Shown piece after piece: positions 9,455-21,586 of a stretch of 64,000 bases of DNA. The notes under the pieces were generated by a model, which was given only the letters and a program-made list of their open reading frames with translations, was not told the DNA's origin and ran no database searches. The translations under genes and the position numbers were made by a program. How positions within the stretch are numbered: the first letter of the stretch is position 1; every line of letters starts with the position of its first letter. Origin of the DNA: Pseudomonadales bacterium (GTDB lineage Bacteria > Pseudomonadota > Gammaproteobacteria > Pseudomonadales > UBA7239); assembly GCA_028280345.1 (NCBI GenBank), contig JANQLY010000017.1, positions 62,001 through 126,000 of the forward strand. The letters are read 5' to 3'.

Positions 9455-9835
9455 GTGACTGATAAGCGACCTGTTAATCTGGATATTTCGACTATCCATT
9501 TTCCAGTGCCAGCTTTTGTGTCAATCATGCACCGAATCTCCGGTATTTTTCTGATTGCTGCATTCGCTGCCTTCCTTTGTTTTCTGCAAATGTCCCTGTC
9601 TTCCCCCGAGGGCTTCACCGCTGCTGCCGAGATGCTGCGCCAGCCCGGGTGGAAAGTGGCCATCTGGCTGGTATTGGCTGCTACCATCTACCACACCTGT
9701 GCCGGTATTAAACACCTGATTATGGATATGGGCATTGGTGAAACACTCGAAGGGGGTGTAAAAGGTGCCAAATTAACGCTGGTCATTTCAGCTGCTGGAA
9801 TCCTGCTTGCAGGGTGGTGGGTAATGTCATGGTAA
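9455..9835 (+). CDS. sdhC: Succinate dehydrogenase cytochrome b556 subunit
   Basis: 126 residues from GTG at 9455. This start gives TDKRPVNLDI, the usual SdhC beginning, while an upstream in-frame GTG at 9443 adds four residues. It is an inner-membrane anchor of Complex II that helps bind heme b and quinone. Three hydrophobic helices are visible. MHRISG near the N-terminus and HTCAGIKHLIMDMG carry the conserved quinone-site and heme-region residues. Its stop overlaps the sdhD start (ATGGTAA). First gene of sdhCDAB. Confidence 0.96.
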   Translation: MTDKRPVNLDISTIHFPVPAFVSIMHRISGIFLIAAFAAFLCFLQMSLSSPEGFTAAAEMLRQPGWKVAIWLVLAATIYHTCAGIKHLIMDMGIGETLEGGVKGAKLTLVISAAGILLAGWWVMSW

Positions 9836-10218
9836 GAGCAGTAACAAGTTTTGGCCGCAGTGGCCTGTCTGACTGGCTGGTACAACGCGTCAGCGCTGTC
9901 ATTATTGCTGCTTATTTTGGCTGGCTGCTATACGTGTTCCTCTGTGGTGAACTCGACTATGCCGCGTGGGTTGAGCTGTTCTCCGGCACCGGTGTGAAAA
10001 TTTTTAGTACCCTGGCGCTGTTGTCTGTTGTGGCACACAGCTGGATTGGCGCCTGGGGTGTATTAACCGATTATGTGACGCCGCGTTTTTTCAAACTGGA
10101 GCTCGGTATCGAAATCGGTGACAAGGCAGTGGCATTGCGTATCTTGCTGCAAATCATCACCGTGTTATTGATGGCGGTCTATATCCTCTGGGGTATGGCC
10201 ATTGTGTGGGGGTTCTAG
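9829..10218 (+). CDS. sdhD: Succinate dehydrogenase hydrophobic membrane anchor subunit
   Basis: 129 residues from the ATG at 9829 overlapping the sdhC stop (a GTG five codons earlier is less likely). There are three transmembrane helices. The motif HSWIGAWGVLTDYV holds the family's conserved His and the Asp-Tyr pair near the heme/quinone pocket. It partners SdhC to anchor SdhAB in the inner membrane. sdhA follows after 3 bp, consistent with tight translational coupling. Confidence 0.96.
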   Translation: MVRAVTSFGRSGLSDWLVQRVSAVIIAAYFGWLLYVFLCGELDYAAWVELFSGTGVKIFSTLALLSVVAHSWIGAWGVLTDYVTPRFFKLELGIEIGDKAVALRILLQIITVLLMAVYILWGMAIVWGF

Positions 10219-10221
10219 GTT

Positions 10222-12006
10222 ATGGCAGAAATTAATACACAATCTGTGCGCACGATGACGTTTGACGCCATTGTAGTAGGTGGTGGCGGTGCCGGTATGC
10301 GCGCTGCGCTACAAATGGCCCAGTCCGGTTACAAAACCGCGGTGGTGACCAAGGTATTTCCGACCCGTTCTCACACAGTATCTGCCCAGGGCGGTATCAC
10401 CTGTGCAATTGCCAGTGCCGATCCGAATGACGACTGGCGTTGGCACATGTATGACACCGTCAAAGGCTCCGACTATATCGGCGACCAGGATGCGATTGAA
10501 TACATGTGTTCGGTTGGCCCCGAGGCGATTTTTGAACTTGACCACATGGGTCTACCGTTTTCCCGTACTGAAGAGGGTCGTATCTACCAGCGCCCGTTTG
10601 GTGGTCAGTCAAAGAACTACGATGTGACCCAGCAGGCGGCGCGTACCTGTGCAGCCGCGGACCGTACCGGTCATGCGTTGTTACACACGCTGTATCAGAA
10701 CAACCTGAAAAACAACACGGTGTTCCTCAATGAATGGTTTGCCGTAGATATCGTAAAAAATCAGGATGGTGCGGTTGTCGGTGTGATTGCGATTTGCATG
10801 GAAACCGGTGAAACCGTTTACATCAAGGCAAAAGCGACCGTATTTGCCACCGGAGGCGCAGGTCGTATTTATGCCTCCACCACTAATGCCCACATTAATA
10901 CCGGAGACGGTGTCGGTATGGCACTGCGCGCGGGTTTCCCGGTGCAGGATATTGAAATGTGGCAGTTCCATCCCACCGGTATCCATGGAGCCGGGGTACT
11001 CGTGACTGAAGGTTGTCGCGGGGAGGGGGGCTACCTGATTAATAAAGACGGCGAGCGTTTTATGGAACGCTATGCGCCGAATGCCAAAGACCTTGCCAGT
11101 CGTGATGTTGTTGCACGTTCCATGGTACTCGAAATCCTCGAAGGCCGTGGTTGTGGCCCCGAAGGTGACCACGTTTACCTGAAACTCGATCATCTCGGCG
11201 AGGACGTGCTCGAAAGCCGCCTGCCGGGTATCTGTGAGTTGTCTCGCACCTTTGCCCACGCTGACCCGGTTAAAGTACCGGTGCCGGTGGTACCGACCTG
11301 TCACTATATGATGGGTGGCATCCCGACCAATGTTGATGGACAGGCACTGACACACAATGCGGGAACGGATTCTGTGATTGAAGGTCTATATGCCTGTGGT
11401 GAAGTGGCGTGTGTATCCGTACACGGTGCCAACCGCCTCGGTGGTAATTCACTGCTTGATCTTGTGGTATTTGGTCGCTCTTCCGGTTTGTTTATCGAGA
11501 AGGCTCTGCGCGAAGGTATTGAACTGCGCGATGCAAGTGCCAGTGATCTTGAAGCATCGCTGGCGCGTCTGGATCGCCTTAATAGCAGCAACGACGGTGA
11601 GAAAGTGGCTGATCTGCGCAAGGAGTTGCAAGGTATTATGCAAAACCACTTCGGTGTGTTCCGCAAGGGCGAGTTTATGCAGGAAGGCATCAAGAAACTC
11701 GAGGAACTGCGTCCGCGCATCGAAAACTGCAAGCTTGAAGACAAAAGCCAGGCCTTTAATACCGCAAGGCTTGAAGCACTTGAGTTACAAAACCTGTTTG
11801 AAGTGGCTGAAGCGACGGCCATTACCGCTGAAGAGCGTAAGGAAAGTCGCGGTGCTCATGCTCGTGAGGACTATCAGGATCGCGATGATGAGAACTGGTT
11901 GTGTCACTCCATGTATTTCCCGACAGAGAAGCGCGTTGGCAAACGTGATGTTAACTTCAAACCGAAAACTGTCGATACATTCGAACCGAAAGCGCGTACC
12001 TACTAG
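10222..12006 (+). CDS. sdhA: Succinate dehydrogenase flavoprotein subunit
   Basis: 594 residues. It oxidises succinate to fumarate. The FAD-binding GGGGAG motif is at ~19-24. The FAD-linking His lies in [12 protein letters not shown]. Substrate-site segments include [20 protein letters not shown], the Arg-bearing catalytic loop SRDVVARSM, and [10 protein letters not shown]. The C-terminal helical domain is complete ([13 protein letters not shown]). Length is typical. Part of sdhCDAB, peripheral on the cytoplasmic face of the inner membrane. Confidence 0.98.
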   Translation: MAEINTQSVRTMTFDAIVVGGGGAGMRAALQMAQSGYKTAVVTKVFPTRSHTVSAQGGITCAIASADPNDDWRWHMYDTVKGSDYIGDQDAIEYMCSVGPEAIFELDHMGLPFSRTEEGRIYQRPFGGQSKNYDVTQQAARTCAAADRTGHALLHTLYQNNLKNNTVFLNEWFAVDIVKNQDGAVVGVIAICMETGETVYIKAKATVFATGGAGRIYASTTNAHINTGDGVGMALRAGFPVQDIEMWQFHPTGIHGAGVLVTEGCRGEGGYLINKDGERFMERYAPNAKDLASRDVVARSMVLEILEGRGCGPEGDHVYLKLDHLGEDVLESRLPGICELSRTFAHADPVKVPVPVVPTCHYMMGGIPTNVDGQALTHNAGTDSVIEGLYACGEVACVSVHGANRLGGNSLLDLVVFGRSSGLFIEKALREGIELRDASASDLEASLARLDRLNSSNDGEKVADLRKELQGIMQNHFGVFRKGEFMQEGIKKLEELRPRIENCKLEDKSQAFNTARLEALELQNLFEVAEATAITAEERKESRGAHAREDYQDRDDENWLCHSMYFPTEKRVGKRDVNFKPKTVDTFEPKARTY

Positions 12007-12026
12007 GCAAGGGGAGTAGAGAAATT

Positions 12027-12731
12027 ATGTTAATCAGCATTTATCGTTACGACCCTGCGAAAGACGCCGAGCCTTACATGCAGGACTATGAGTTCGATAT
12101 TCCGGAAGGCAAGGATCTCATGGTGCTTGAACTGCTTGAGCTGCTCAAGGGCCAGGATCCAACATTGGCGTTTCGCCGCTCCTGCCGTGAAGGCGTGTGT
12201 GGCTCCGATGGTATGAACATGGGCGGCAAAAATGGCCTTGCCTGTATTACGCGTATTTCCGAAGCGGCAAAAAATGGCAAGCTGGTACTGCGTCCACTGC
12301 CGGGCTTGCCAGTCATCCGTGACCTCGTGGTGGATATGGCCCAGTTCTATGCCCAGTACGAGAAAATGGAGCCGTATCTCGTGAACAACACCCCGGCCCC
12401 GGCGATTGAGCGTCTGCAAAGTCCGGAAGAGCGTGAGAAGCTCGACGGCCTGTACGAGTGTATTCTGTGTGCGTGTTGTTCTACATCCTGTCCGTCGTTC
12501 TGGTGGAACCCGGACAAGTTTGTCGGCCCGGCAGGTTTGTTACAGGCTTACCGCTTCCTCGCAGATAGCCGCGATACAGCTACAGAGGAACGCCTTGCCA
12601 AGCTTGACGATCCATTCAGCGTATTCCGCTGCCATGGCATCCAGAACTGTGTGTCAGTGTGCCCGAAAGGCCTTAACCCGACCAAGGCGATTGGCCATAT
12701 TCGCAATATGTTATTGCAGAGCGGCACCTGA
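12027..12731 (+). CDS. sdhB: Succinate dehydrogenase iron-sulfur subunit
   Basis: 234 residues with a GGGGAG ribosome site. It passes electrons from SdhA to quinone through three Fe-S clusters. The [2Fe-2S] ligands lie in SCREGVCGSDGMNMGGKNGLAC. The [4Fe-4S]/[3Fe-4S] ligands lie in CILCACCSTSCPSFWWNP and CHGIQNCVSVCPKGLNP. All cluster cysteines are present. Last gene of sdhCDAB. A GC-rich hairpin after it (12766-12788) lacks a T-run, so read-through toward sucA is possible. Confidence 0.98.
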   Translation: MLISIYRYDPAKDAEPYMQDYEFDIPEGKDLMVLELLELLKGQDPTLAFRRSCREGVCGSDGMNMGGKNGLACITRISEAAKNGKLVLRPLPGLPVIRDLVVDMAQFYAQYEKMEPYLVNNTPAPAIERLQSPEEREKLDGLYECILCACCSTSCPSFWWNPDKFVGPAGLLQAYRFLADSRDTATEERLAKLDDPFSVFRCHGIQNCVSVCPKGLNPTKAIGHIRNMLLQSGT

Positions 12732-12882
12732 CTATATTTTCAGGGCTGTACGCTCATTGATTGCGGTGCCGCACCAACGGGGCGGCACTGAACTACTCTT
12801 ACCACAATATGTCGTTACTGCTATGATGACATCTTTCGGGCGTGTTTAATCACGCTACAGATTTGTCTATTTGTGAAGTGCT

Positions 12883-12888
12883 TATAAT
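12883..12888 (+). promoter_or_regulatory. Possible -10 box upstream of sucA
   Basis: A perfect TATAAT lies in the AT-rich 276-bp gap between sdhB and sucA, but no convincing -35 sits at 16-18 bp. It may give sucA partly independent expression. Weak evidence. Confidence 0.35.
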
Positions 12889-13007
12889 AGTAGTTTATAT
12901 AGAAGTAGCGATAGTTAAGCCAATGCTGTTGTCATTCTGTCATCAAGCTGTGTGACAATGGCTATTAGTAGTCATCACTGTTTAGAACAGGGTAAGCGGT
13001 ATTTAAA

Positions 13008-15854
13008 GTGAAGGACATTATTCACGAAAGCATCATGGAGGCGCTCTGGCGCACATCCCACATTTCCGGTGGTAATGCCGCCTATGTGGAGGGCCTTTAT
13101 GAAGACTATCTGCACGATCCAAATTCGGTCCCGCAGGAGTGGCGTGACTATTTCGAGAAATTGCCGCGTATCGAAGGCGTGGTAACCCAGGATGTGCCGC
13201 ATTCCACCATCGTTGAACACTTTGAACTGCTGAGCAAGGGGCGCAAGCGACCGCTGGTGGCGCCGGGTTCCGGTGGTGTCAATATTGAACACGAACGCAA
13301 ACAGGTCAAAGTATTGGCACTGATTGCTTCCTATCGCCATCGCGGTCACCAGAAAGCAGCGCTCGATCCGCTCGGTCTGATGGTGCGTGAAAAAATTCCC
13401 GATCTCGATTTAAGTTTCCACCAGCTCTCCGAAGCGGATTTCGATACTGTATTCCAGACCGGTTCGCTGTTTATTGGTCAGGAAGAGGCGACGCTGGGTG
13501 AAATTGTCGAAGCACTTGAACAAACTTATTGTCATCACGTCGGTGCCGAGATCATGCACATTGTGGATCTTGCCGAGAAACAGTGGTTGCAGCAACGCCT
13601 TGAGTCCGTGCGCTCACAACCGGTGTATACCGCGGGTGTTAAAAAGTATCTGCTGGAGCGACTGACTGCGGCAGAAGGTCTGGAACGCCACCTCGATAGT
13701 AAATATCCAGGTACCAAGCGTTTTGGCCTTGAAGGCGGCGAGAGTCTCGTGCCGTTGCTTAACGAACTGATTCAGCGTGCGGGTAACTATGGTGCCAAGG
13801 AAGCAGTGCTTGGTATGGCACACCGCGGTCGCCTTAATGTGCTCGTGAATATTCTCGGCAAAAACCCCGCCGAGCTATTTGATGAATTTGAAGGCAAGCG
13901 TCTCATGAAAACTTCGGGTGATGTGAAATACCACCAGGGTTTTTCTTCCAATGTTATGACTGGCGGCGGTGAATTGCATTTGGCGATGGCGTTTAACCCG
14001 TCGCATCTGGAGATTGTCTCTCCAGTGGTGGAAGGCTCGGTGCGTGCGCGTCAGGATCGCCGCGACGATCCGCTCGGTGAAACCGTCGTGCCAGTTATTG
14101 TACACGGTGATGCAGCGTTTGCCGGTCAGGGGGTGGTGATGGAAACATTCCAGATGTCCCAGACCCGCGCCTACAGTACCGGCGGCACGATCCATGTAAT
14201 TGTGAACAACCAGGTGGGTTTTACTACTAATAAGCGCGAAGATGCACGCTCTACAGAATACTGTACCGATATTGCCAAAATGGTACAGGCGCCGATTTTT
14301 CATGTGAACAGCGATGATCCGGAAGCGGTACTGTTTGTGACGCAACTGGCGATGGATTACCGCTACGAATTTAAAAAGGATGTGGTGATTGATCTCGTCT
14401 GCTACCGACGCCGCGGTCACAACGAAACCGATGAGCCCTCCGGTACCCAGCCACTGATGTATGAGAAGATTCGCCAGCACAAAACCACGCGCACGCTCTA
14501 TGCGCAGCAACTGGTTGAAGAGGAAGTATTGAGCCAGCAGGAAACTGACCAGATGTTTGAAGAGTACCGCGATCTTCTCGACCAGGGGCGACACGTGGCA
14601 CGAGCACTCGTGAGTGAGCCGGATACCTCGCTGTTTGTCGACTGGAAACCCTATCTTGGCCACGACTGGGATGCGGAAGGTGATACCAGTTACCCGATCA
14701 CTGAACTCAAGGAAGTTGCTCACCGCATGTGCGAGATACCTGACGGTATCAAAGTGCAGAGGCAGGTGGCGAAAATTTATGACGATCGCGTCAAGATGGC
14801 AGCGGGAGCTCTCGATGTGAACTGGGGTATGGCGGAAACGCTGGCCTATGCCACATTGTTACAACAGGGTTATGAAGTGCGTCTCACGGGTCAGGATGTT
14901 GGACGTGGAACATTTTCACACCGCCATGTGGTTGTACACTGTCAGCGTGATGGTTCTGACTATGTGCCGTTAAAAAATCTCTACGAAGGGCAGCCGGAGC
15001 TGTCGATTTATGACTCCCTGCTTTCCGAGGAAGCTGTGCTGGCCTTTGAATACGGTTACGCGACGACGGCACCAACAGGTCTGGTGATCTGGGAGGCCCA
15101 GTTCGGCGATTTCGCTAACGGTGCCCAGGTGGTGATTGATCAGTTTGTGGCAAGCGGTGAGCAGAAGTGGGCGCGCCAGTGCGGTCTTACCATGCTTTTA
15201 CCCCACGGTTATGAAGGGCAGGGACCGGAACACTCCTCGGCGCGACTTGAACGTTTTATGCAACTGTGTGCGGAACATAATATGCAGGTATGTCTACCGA
15301 CCACTCCTGCACAGATTTATCACTTGCTGCGCCGCCAGGCGATTCGCCCACTGCGCCGCCCGTTGGTTGTGATGAGCCCGAAATGGCTGTTGCGCCACCC
15401 GAGTGCGACGTCGACGATTGATGAACTGGCAAATGGTGAGTTCCAGACGATTATCACCGACACATCGGTCAACCCGAAAAAAGTGAAGCGGGTGATTCTG
15501 TGTTCAGGCAAGGTTTACTACCACTTGCTTGAAGAACGCGAAGCGCGGCAACAGGACAACGTTGCCCTGATTCGTCTCGAGCAGCTTTATCCGTTTCCGG
15601 AAAAAGTACTGCTTGAAGCACTGATGCCGTTTAAAGGCATGCAGGATATTTTCTGGTGTCAGGAAGAGCCGATGAACCAGGGCGCCTGGTACAGCTCCCA
15701 GCACCATATGCGTAATGTCATTATGCAGGTGAACAAAAAACTCTATCTCGATTTTATTGGTCGCGACGCTTCAGCATCGCCTGCGGCCGGTTATATGTCT
15801 GTGCACCTTGAAGAGCAGAAACAGCTTGTTGAGAAAGCACTGGATATTCAATGA
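13008..15854 (+). CDS. sucA: 2-oxoglutarate dehydrogenase E1 component
   Basis: 948 residues with a GTG start. It is the thiamine-diphosphate-dependent decarboxylase of the 2-oxoglutarate dehydrogenase complex, feeding succinyl groups to the SucB lipoyl arm. The N-terminal peripheral-subunit-binding segment (ISGGNAAYVEGLYEDYL) is present. Active-site stretches include GMAHRGRLNVL, FNPSHLEIVSPVVEGS, the ThDP/Mg site HGDAAFAGQG with NNQVGFTT, and YRRRGHNETDEPS. The C-terminal pyrimidine-binding part has GQDVGRGTFSHRH and LPHGYEGQGPEHSSAR. The start matches the length of relatives; ATG 13035 would cut into the conserved N-terminal segment. Confidence 0.98.
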   Translation: MKDIIHESIMEALWRTSHISGGNAAYVEGLYEDYLHDPNSVPQEWRDYFEKLPRIEGVVTQDVPHSTIVEHFELLSKGRKRPLVAPGSGGVNIEHERKQVKVLALIASYRHRGHQKAALDPLGLMVREKIPDLDLSFHQLSEADFDTVFQTGSLFIGQEEATLGEIVEALEQTYCHHVGAEIMHIVDLAEKQWLQQRLESVRSQPVYTAGVKKYLLERLTAAEGLERHLDSKYPGTKRFGLEGGESLVPLLNELIQRAGNYGAKEAVLGMAHRGRLNVLVNILGKNPAELFDEFEGKRLMKTSGDVKYHQGFSSNVMTGGGELHLAMAFNPSHLEIVSPVVEGSVRARQDRRDDPLGETVVPVIVHGDAAFAGQGVVMETFQMSQTRAYSTGGTIHVIVNNQVGFTTNKREDARSTEYCTDIAKMVQAPIFHVNSDDPEAVLFVTQLAMDYRYEFKKDVVIDLVCYRRRGHNETDEPSGTQPLMYEKIRQHKTTRTLYAQQLVEEEVLSQQETDQMFEEYRDLLDQGRHVARALVSEPDTSLFVDWKPYLGHDWDAEGDTSYPITELKEVAHRMCEIPDGIKVQRQVAKIYDDRVKMAAGALDVNWGMAETLAYATLLQQGYEVRLTGQDVGRGTFSHRHVVVHCQRDGSDYVPLKNLYEGQPELSIYDSLLSEEAVLAFEYGYATTAPTGLVIWEAQFGDFANGAQVVIDQFVASGEQKWARQCGLTMLLPHGYEGQGPEHSSARLERFMQLCAEHNMQVCLPTTPAQIYHLLRRQAIRPLRRPLVVMSPKWLLRHPSATSTIDELANGEFQTIITDTSVNPKKVKRVILCSGKVYYHLLEEREARQQDNVALIRLEQLYPFPEKVLLEALMPFKGMQDIFWCQEEPMNQGAWYSSQHHMRNVIMQVNKKLYLDFIGRDASASPAAGYMSVHLEEQKQLVEKALDIQ

Positions 15855-15883
15855 TGCCCTTAATTGAACGGTAAGGAATGACG

Positions 15884-17155
15884 ATGTCTGTCGATATTAA
15901 AGCACCCACTTTTCCCGAATCTGTACAGGATGGCACGATAGCAACCTGGCACAAGCAGCCCGGCGAGGCGATATCCCGCGACGAATTGTTGGTCGATATT
16001 GAAACCGACAAGGTGGTACTTGAAGTTGTGGCACCGGCCAACGGCGTGCTTGCCAGTGTTAACAAGGCTGAGGGTGAAACAGTGCTCAGTGGCGAAATTA
16101 TTGCGGTGCTAACAGAGGGAACAGCAGCAGAGGCCAGCAGCGCACCTGCCGCGCCATCAGCGCCAGAGCCTGCGGTGCAGGAGACAGAAGAAGAGACCGC
16201 GGGCACACAAATTGTCAGTCCGGCGGCGCGCAAGATCGCCCAGGAAAATAATATCAATCTCGCGATGGTAAGTGGCACCGGCAAAGGTGGGCGTATCACC
16301 AAGGAAGATGTGCTCAATGCGATTAAAAATCAGGTAATGCCTGTTGCTACCAGTGAAGCTGAACCGGAGCCCAAAGCAGCTGCTCCGGCTGCGACGCAAG
16401 CGCCGGTGAAAGAAGCAGAAAGCAAGCCATTTGTAGAAACCAGCGGGGGTGACCGTCCGGAAAGACGTGTGCCGATGACTCGCTTGCGTAAGCGTATTGC
16501 CGAGCGCCTGCTGGATGCTTCGCAGAATACGGCGATGTTAACCACGTTCAATGAGGCGAATATGGAACCGATCATTCGTCTGCGCAAAAAGTACCGCGAT
16601 CAGTTTGAAACGGTTCACAACGGCACGCGGCTTGGCTTTATGTCGTTCTTTGTGAAAGCTGCCGTTGAAGCGCTGAAACGCTACCCGGCGGTCAATGCCT
16701 CGATTGATGGCGATGACATTGTCTACCACGGCTACCAGGATATCGGGGTTGCCGTATCTACAGAAAAAGGACTGGTTGTACCGGTGTTGCGCGATGCGGA
16801 AAACCTTGGTCTGGCAGATATTGAAAATCAGGTGCGCGATTACGGCATCAAGGCGCGTGATGGCAAACTCGGTATCGATGAGATGACCGGGGGCACCTTC
16901 ACGATTACCAATGGTGGTGTGTTTGGTTCACTGCTCTCAACACCGATTCTGAATCCGCCGCAGACGGCCATTCTCGGCATGCATAAAATTCAGGAGCGTC
17001 CGGTGGCAGTTGATGGCGAGGTGAAGATTCTGCCGATGATGTATCTGGCATTGTCTTACGATCACCGTCTGATTGATGGTAAGGAAGCGGTACAGTTTCT
17101 TGTTACCGTCAAGGATATGATAGAAGACCCGGCAAGGATTCTGTTGGAGATATAA
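15884..17155 (+). CDS. sucB: 2-oxoglutarate dehydrogenase E2, dihydrolipoyl succinyltransferase
   Basis: 423 residues from ATG 15884, which has TAAGGA six bases upstream; ATG 15878 sits directly on that site and is unlikely. The lipoyl domain has the modified Lys at ~43 (IETDKVVLE). An Ala/Pro/Glu-rich linker is followed by the E3/E1-binding domain (~110-145, [13 protein letters not shown]). A second Ala/Pro linker leads to the catalytic acyltransferase domain with [14 protein letters not shown] at the C-terminus. It accepts the succinyl group from SucA and passes it to CoA. It follows sucA by 29 bp. Confidence 0.98.
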   Translation: MSVDIKAPTFPESVQDGTIATWHKQPGEAISRDELLVDIETDKVVLEVVAPANGVLASVNKAEGETVLSGEIIAVLTEGTAAEASSAPAAPSAPEPAVQETEEETAGTQIVSPAARKIAQENNINLAMVSGTGKGGRITKEDVLNAIKNQVMPVATSEAEPEPKAAAPAATQAPVKEAESKPFVETSGGDRPERRVPMTRLRKRIAERLLDASQNTAMLTTFNEANMEPIIRLRKKYRDQFETVHNGTRLGFMSFFVKAAVEALKRYPAVNASIDGDDIVYHGYQDIGVAVSTEKGLVVPVLRDAENLGLADIENQVRDYGIKARDGKLGIDEMTGGTFTITNGGVFGSLLSTPILNPPQTAILGMHKIQERPVAVDGEVKILPMMYLALSYDHRLIDGKEAVQFLVTVKDMIEDPARILLEI

Positions 17156-18661
<1,506 letters not shown>

Positions 18662-18913
18662 TGTCCGGTTTTGTTGCAGCAGGCACCAGGCAGGTGACAG
18701 GTGTCGGGCAGTCTATTACCCGCAGACCTCGTATATGGGTGGGATTCAGAGGGAAAAACGCGCTCGAACCGGGCTTTTCCGAGTTGCTGTACCGCACTAT
18801 TTACGCTTTAATGTGCGCCTTTTATTGGGGGTTGCCGGGGCATTGCACCCGAGATTGCCGCAAAAAACAGATTTAATTTCTTTCATTTCGTTAACTAATG
18901 GTAAGCAAAAACT

Positions 18914-20077
18914 ATGAATCTTCATGAGTACCAGGGCAAACAATTGTTTGCCGAATACGGTTTACCCGTTTCCAAGGGGTTTGCATGTGATACGCCGGAA
19001 GAAGCTGCTGAGGCAGCTAATAAAATCGGTGGTGATAAATGGGTGGTGAAGGCACAGGTTCACGCCGGTGGCCGCGGCAAGGCAGGGGGTGTGAAACTCG
19101 TTGATTCGCCGGATGAAGCTCGCGAATTTGCGCAAACCTGGCTCGGCAAAAACCTTGTTACCTATCAGACTGATGAAAATGGCCAGCCTGTTAGCAAGAT
19201 TCTCGTTGAAGCCTGTACAGATATTGCCGATGAGCTCTACCTTGGTGCAGTTGTTGATCGCTCCACGCGTCGTGTTGTCTTTATGGCATCGTCCGAAGGT
19301 GGAGTGGAAATTGAAAAAGTGGCCGAGGAAACACCGGAGAAAATTCACAAGGCAGCGATTGACCCGTTGACGGGACCGCAGCCATATCAGGGCCGTGACC
19401 TCGCATTCAAACTGGGTCTAAATCCAACCCAGGTGAAGCAGTTTGTGAAAATCTTCATGGGTTTGGCGACAATGTTCACCGAAAAAGATCTTGCGCTGAT
19501 CGAGATTAACCCGCTGGTCGTAAAAGAAGATGGTGATTTGCACTGCCTCGATGCCAAAATTGGTGTTGACGGTAATGCGCTGTTTCGCCAGAAACAGCTG
19601 GCCGAGATGAACGACCCGAGCCAGGAAGACGAGCGTGAAGCGCACGCAGCGGAGTGGGAGCTTAACTACGTAGCTCTTGATGGTAATATTGGTTGCATGG
19701 TTAACGGTGCCGGCCTCGCCATGGGCACCATGGACATTGTGGCACTGCACGGTGGTTTCCCGGCCAACTTCCTCGATGTGGGTGGTGGTGCAACGAAAGA
19801 GCGTGTTACCGAAGCGTTCAAAATTATTCTCTCTGATGACAATGTTAAAGCGGTACTCGTCAATATCTTCGGCGGTATCGTACAGTGTGACATCATCGCT
19901 GCCGGTATTATCGGTGCGGTGGAAGAAGTAGGTGTTGAAGTTCCTGTGGTTGTTCGCCTCGAAGGCAACAACGCCGAGAAGGGCTCACAACTCCTCGCTG
20001 ACAGTGGTTTGAATATCATTGCAGCAGATGGCCTCACAGATGCAGCCCAGCAGGCTGTGAAAGCGGCACAAGGTTAA
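18914..20077 (+). CDS. sucC: Succinyl-CoA synthetase beta subunit (ADP-forming)
   Basis: 387 residues with an ATP-grasp fold. The N-terminus ([18 protein letters not shown]) is classic. [18 protein letters not shown] carries nucleotide-binding residues, LIEINPLVV is a metal-site motif, and [12 protein letters not shown] and [11 protein letters not shown] are at the CoA/alpha contact. With SucD it converts succinyl-CoA to succinate with substrate-level phosphorylation. Spacing to sucD is 15 bp with a GGGGGAG ribosome site. Confidence 0.98.
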   Translation: MNLHEYQGKQLFAEYGLPVSKGFACDTPEEAAEAANKIGGDKWVVKAQVHAGGRGKAGGVKLVDSPDEAREFAQTWLGKNLVTYQTDENGQPVSKILVEACTDIADELYLGAVVDRSTRRVVFMASSEGGVEIEKVAEETPEKIHKAAIDPLTGPQPYQGRDLAFKLGLNPTQVKQFVKIFMGLATMFTEKDLALIEINPLVVKEDGDLHCLDAKIGVDGNALFRQKQLAEMNDPSQEDEREAHAAEWELNYVALDGNIGCMVNGAGLAMGTMDIVALHGGFPANFLDVGGGATKERVTEAFKIILSDDNVKAVLVNIFGGIVQCDIIAAGIIGAVEEVGVEVPVVVRLEGNNAEKGSQLLADSGLNIIAADGLTDAAQQAVKAAQG

Positions 20078-20092
20078 GGGGGAGACGTAGAG

Positions 20093-20968
20093 ATGAGCAT
20101 TTTAATTAACAAAGACACCAAAGTTATCTGTCAGGGCTTTACCGGCTCCCAGGGCACATTGCACTGCGAACAGGCTATTGCCTATGGCACCAAAATGGTC
20201 GGCGGTGTGACGCCGGGTAAAGGTGGTCAGGAACACCTCGGCCTGCCGGTATTTAACACTGTTGCTGAGGCAGTGGAGGCGACTGGCGCCCAGGCATCGG
20301 TTATCTATGTCCCCGCAGCTTTTTGTAAGGACTCCATCCTCGAAGCGGCAAATGCCGGCCTGGAGCTGGTTGTCTGCATCACTGAAGGTATTCCAACCCT
20401 CGATATGCTCGAGTGCAAAGTTAAATGTGATGAACTCGGTGTACGTCTGATTGGTCCGAACTGCCCGGGTGTAATTACGCCGGATGAGTGCAAGATCGGT
20501 ATCATGCCGGGCTCGATTCACCTCGCAGGCAAGGTAGGCATTGTGTCCCGCTCCGGTACATTGACCTATGAAGCGGTTAAACAAACCACCGATGCAGGTT
20601 TTGGTCAGTCTACCTGTGTTGGTATTGGTGGTGATCCGATCCCGGGTTCCAACTTCATCGACATCCTGCAAATGTTCCAGGATGATCCGGCCACGGAAGC
20701 GATTGTTATGATCGGTGAAATTGGCGGTACAGCGGAAGAAGAGGCGGCAGCGTTTATCAAGGAAAATGTTACCAAGCCGGTGGTTTCCTACATTGCGGGT
20801 GTCACAGCACCGAAAGGTAAACGCATGGGCCATGCCGGTGCGATTATTTCCGGTGGTAAAGGTACGGCGGATGAAAAATTTGCAGCGCTTGAAGATGCTG
20901 GTGTGAAAACTGTACGCAGTTTGGCGCAAATTGCCGATGGCTTGCGTGAGATAACCGGTTGGTCATAA
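20093..20968 (+). CDS. sucD: Succinyl-CoA synthetase alpha subunit
   Basis: 291 residues. It has the CoA-binding Rossmann motif [20 protein letters not shown], and [17 protein letters not shown] with the phospho-His at position 247. It partners SucC. Last gene of the TCA block, followed after ~20 bp by a strong terminator. Confidence 0.98.
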   Translation: MSILINKDTKVICQGFTGSQGTLHCEQAIAYGTKMVGGVTPGKGGQEHLGLPVFNTVAEAVEATGAQASVIYVPAAFCKDSILEAANAGLELVVCITEGIPTLDMLECKVKCDELGVRLIGPNCPGVITPDECKIGIMPGSIHLAGKVGIVSRSGTLTYEAVKQTTDAGFGQSTCVGIGGDPIPGSNFIDILQMFQDDPATEAIVMIGEIGGTAEEEAAAFIKENVTKPVVSYIAGVTAPKGKRMGHAGAIISGGKGTADEKFAALEDAGVKTVRSLAQIADGLREITGWS

Positions 20969-20990
20969 GCGATTAAGACAAACTGATTAA

Positions 20991-21010
20991 AAGGCAGCTT
21001 CGGCTGCCTT
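20991..21010 (+). terminator. Rho-independent terminator after sucD
   Basis: A perfect 8-bp stem AAGGCAGC/GCTGCCTT closes a TTCG tetraloop (20999-21002), followed by a T-rich run (TTTTATTTT). It ends the sdh-suc transcript. Confidence 0.93.
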
Positions 21011-21121
21011 TTTTATTTTCTATATTTGTTAAATTCATATTTAAAAAATAGCTGTCGTATATACGCATAACACACGAAGCAACATTGGGATATCTATCAA
21101 CACAAACAGAGATTTCATGCC

Positions 21122-21127
21122 TATAAT
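21122..21127 (+). promoter_or_regulatory. -10 box placing transcription start at the hotdog gene ATG
   Basis: A perfect TATAAT ends 6 bp before the ATG at 21134, so the predicted start of transcription coincides with the start codon. The -35 is poor (TCAACA at 21097-21102, 19-bp spacer). No Shine-Dalgarno lies between. The arrangement suggests a leaderless mRNA. Confidence 0.45.
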
Positions 21128-21133
21128 AGTCCC

Positions 21134-21586
21134 ATGTCTGATGAACGCCTTGAAATATTCAAAGCCGTTATTCCCGATATACGGCACAACAAGACCCTCG
21201 GTCTTGAAGTGGTTGATATGCAAAAGGGATCGGTTGAACTTAAATTGCCGTATTCGGATGAGATTGTCGGAAACCCGGAAACTGGTGTTATCAGCGGTGG
21301 CGCGTTAACCACATTAATGGATAATGCCTGTGGTTTTGCGGCAATATCCGCGCTTGAAGATGCAGCTATAGCACCAACACTGGATTTACGCATTGACTAT
21401 ATGCGTGCGGCAAAACCTGGCGAAGCCGTGTTTGGTTATGCGGAAGTGTATCGCACCACGCGCAATGTTTTGTTTGCCCGTGGTATTGCTTATCAGGGTG
21501 ATCGTGATAAACCGGTTGCTCATTGCTCGGCAACATTTATGTGCCTTGATAAAGATGCAATAGAAAGCAACAAGGAAAAGTCGTGA
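21134..21586 (+). CDS. PaaI-type hotdog thioesterase
   Basis: 150 residues with a single hotdog domain. The motif GNPETGVISGGALTTLMDNACGFAA is the PaaI/YdiI-like catalytic helix region, with Asp in LMDNA, and is followed by TLDLRIDYMRAAKPGEAV. It likely hydrolyses an acyl- or aryl-CoA; the substrate is unknown. It starts without a ribosome site directly after a -10 box. Its stop overlaps the next gene by 4 nt (GTGA), and that gene encodes another hotdog protein, so the two may form a hetero-oligomer. Confidence 0.85.
   Translation: MSDERLEIFKAVIPDIRHNKTLGLEVVDMQKGSVELKLPYSDEIVGNPETGVISGGALTTLMDNACGFAAISALEDAAIAPTLDLRIDYMRAAKPGEAVFGYAEVYRTTRNVLFARGIAYQGDRDKPVAHCSATFMCLDKDAIESNKEKS

Noticed and set aside
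12766..12788. Terminator after sdhB
   Set aside because: Stem GTGCCGC/GCGGCAC is good but no T-run follows, so it is not called a rho-independent terminator.
13875..14723. 282-codon frame antisense to sucA
   Set aside because: Shadow of a highly conserved gene; composition rich in His and Arg, as typical of reversed coding sequence.
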